In this document: positions 4,300-5,599 of the stretch, piece by piece | How the letters are laid out: every line of letters begins with the position of its first letter | Position numbering within the stretch: position 1 is the first letter of the stretch | Origin: SIG480 sp045636165 | GTDB taxonomy: Bacteria > Bacillota > Clostridia > Oscillospirales > JAAYXM01 | Assembly (NCBI GenBank): GCA_045636165.1 | Contig: JAZTWZ010000059.1 | Span: 1 to 5,599 of the forward strand | Direction: 5' to 3' | DNA: 5,599 nucleotides | Notes under the pieces: generated by a model | What the model was told of the DNA's origin: nothing | Seen by the model: the letters and a program-made list of their open reading frames with translations, nothing else | Databases searched by the model: none | Position numbers and translations under genes: made by a program

Positions 4300-5562
4300 A
4301 TGACTTTATTTGGCGGCGTTATTCCCGTCACGGGGCTCACTTTCTTTATGCTCTGCGTATTCGCGATTCTTGTCGTAGGATATGCTCTCGGACGCATAAC
4401 GATCAAGGGAGTTTCTCTCGGTGATGCAGGTGTTTTTATAATCGCGCTTCTCTTTGGCGCGCTTTTCTACGCTCCGCTTGAGAATCAGCTCATGATTGGG
4501 GATGTAAGTTATGCAGGAAATGCTCTTGAAGTAATCGAGACACTCGGTCTTGTTCTCTTCGTTACGGCTGTCGGCTTTATCGCAGGCCCGAAGTTCTTTG
4601 GCAATATGAAGAAAAACTTCAAGTCCTATGTTCTCCTCGGTCTTGTTATCATCAGCGCAGGCGGTCTTGCTGCGGTTGGTTGTATCTATATGGGTCGTGC
4701 TATCGGCTTTGGCGGTACAATTGAAAACTCTAAAGACTTTACCGGTATGATTGCAGGTATCCTTTCAGGTGCGCTTACCTCTACTCCTGCATTCTCTGCT
4801 TCAAAGGAAGCGGCAAGGGCTATTTCGGAGAACTGTGCAAACTATGTTTCCGTTGGCTACGGTATCGCATACATCTTCGGTGTTCTCGGCGTTGTTCTCT
4901 TCGTTCAGCTTATGCCGAAATTCATGAAGGCAAATATGGATGAAGAACGCGCTAAGATTGTGCAGATTTCAGATAAGCTTGAAGGTGCAGGCGAAGGAAA
5001 GAAGCTCTTCTTTATCGATGACCACGGTATCGCAGCATTCTCTCTTGCGGCGATTCTCGGCCTTGTTATCGGTAAGATAAAGATTCCGCTTTCTTCTGCA
5101 GGTCTTTCGGGAACTTGCTTCTCGCTCACAACAACGGGTGGTTGCCTCCTTGCAGCACTCGTTCTCGGACACTTCAAAAAAATCGGCAGAGTAAGCATTA
5201 TGCCGTCAAGCTCGACTCTTAAGCTTCTCCGTGAGCTCGGTCTCGTATTCTTCCTCCTCGGTGCAGGCGTTCCGGCAGGTGCTGAGTTTGTCGCAAACTT
5301 TGATGCTATGTACTTTGTTTACGGTATTGTTATCACAATCTTCCCGATGATTATCGGTTTCATCTTCGCAAAGTATGTCCTCAAGCTTCCGCTTCTTAAC
5401 AACCTCGGTTCAATCACAGGCGGTATGACATCAACTCCGGCTCTCGGTACCCTTATTTCCTCGGCTCAGACAGAAGATGTTGCAGCAGCGTATGCGGCTA
5501 CATATCCGATTGCTCTTATAGCAGTCGTTCTCGTTTCCCAGCTTTTGTTTGTATTCTTCTAA
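4300..5562 (+). CDS. AspT/YidE-family (AAEx) membrane transporter lacking TrkA_C domains
   Basis: This 420-residue polytopic protein belongs to the aspartate:alanine exchanger-type family, built from two repeated membrane domains. The duplicated signature is visible as GALTSTPAF (157-165) and GGMTSTPAL (374-382), each followed by an Ala/Tyr-rich helix (GYGIAYIFGV; AAYAATYPIALI). Characterised AspT exchanges aspartate for alanine; most homologues have no proven substrate. Typical members are about 540-560 residues, with two TrkA_C (RCK-like) domains between the repeats. Here only a hydrophilic linker (about 207-240) remains, so ligand or nucleotide regulation through those domains is absent. 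ATG at 4300, with AAGGGG before it, is chosen; an in-frame TTG at 4210 lies upstream of the promoter. Codons are biased to CTC/CTT, ATC, GGT, GTT and AAG, unlike neighbouring genes, suggesting strong expression. It is divergent from the ATP-grasp pair. Substrate unknown; an amino or dicarboxylic acid is a family-based guess. Confidence 0.88.
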   Translation: MTLFGGVIPVTGLTFFMLCVFAILVVGYALGRITIKGVSLGDAGVFIIALLFGALFYAPLENQLMIGDVSYAGNALEVIETLGLVLFVTAVGFIAGPKFFGNMKKNFKSYVLLGLVIISAGGLAAVGCIYMGRAIGFGGTIENSKDFTGMIAGILSGALTSTPAFSASKEAARAISENCANYVSVGYGIAYIFGVLGVVLFVQLMPKFMKANMDEERAKIVQISDKLEGAGEGKKLFFIDDHGIAAFSLAAILGLVIGKIKIPLSSAGLSGTCFSLTTTGGCLLAALVLGHFKKIGRVSIMPSSSTLKLLRELGLVFFLLGAGVPAGAEFVANFDAMYFVYGIVITIFPMIIGFIFAKYVLKLPLLNNLGSITGGMTSTPALGTLISSAQTEDVAAAYAATYPIALIAVVLVSQLLFVFF

Positions 5563-5577
5563 ATGAAATATATAACA

Positions 5578-5599
5578 AGCCACATCATACGATGTGGCT
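5578..5599 (+). terminator. Probable terminator hairpin of the transporter gene, cut by the window edge
   Basis: AGCCACATC (5578-5586) pairs perfectly with GATGTGGCT (5591-5599) around an ATAC loop, 15 bases after the TAA stop. The 9-bp stem and its position fit an intrinsic terminator, but the T-tract that should follow lies beyond the window, so this is not proven. Confidence 0.7.

Noticed and set aside
4905..5198. Minus-strand open frames inside the transporter gene
   Set aside because: They lie opposite a well-supported polytopic membrane protein with duplicated motifs, and have low-complexity, basic, Ser/Pro-rich translations.
5578..5599. Inverted repeat as an insertion-sequence end
   Set aside because: It is a tight 9-bp stem with a 4-base loop just after a stop codon, which fits a terminator better than a transposon end.

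Overview
The window looks like a chromosomal housekeeping/accessory stretch from a low-to-mid GC Gram-positive bacterium, most likely an anaerobic Clostridia-type Firmicute. This is an inference from purine-rich Shine-Dalgarno sites (AGGAGG, GGAGG, GAGGTGAT), near-consensus sigma-A promoters, compact operons, hairpin-plus-T-tract terminators and gene content. No rRNA, tRNA, CRISPR array, insertion sequence or phage gene is visible, and no gene-free stretch exceeds 300 bases.

Left part (1-1400, plus strand): a tightly packed three-gene operon. It encodes a secreted, single-pass membrane-anchored protein with a bacterial Ig-like (Big_2-type) fold, then two half-length TauE/SafE permease proteins that together make up the eight helices of one normal transporter. 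The operon converges on a minus-strand cyclophilin gene and is separated from it by a bidirectional terminator at about 1356-1400.

Middle part (1398-2472, minus strand): a cytoplasmic cyclophilin-type peptidyl-prolyl isomerase with its own promoter, preceded by a TspO/MBR-family membrane protein. A second terminator (2436-2472) insulates tspO from the genes upstream.

Right part (2451-5599): two adjacent RimK-like ATP-grasp ligases on the minus strand (4128 to 2451), transcribed away from a plus-strand transporter of the AspT/YidE family (4300-5562). The 171 bases between the two start codons carry back-to-back promoters, each with 17-bp spacing and a TG extension of the -10 box. A perfect inverted repeat (ATACTG-ACA-CAGTAT) overlaps the -10 box and start point of the transporter promoter and is a good operator candidate. 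The transporter gene shows codon use typical of highly expressed genes, unlike its neighbours, and ends at a hairpin cut by the window edge.

The part most worth following is the right-hand divergent locus: two diverged ATP-grasp ligases beside a short AspT-like carrier that lacks the family's central regulatory domains. A system that makes an amino-acid conjugate and moves a substrate or product is possible, but the substrate cannot be read from the sequence and functional linkage of the two sides is only inferred from position.
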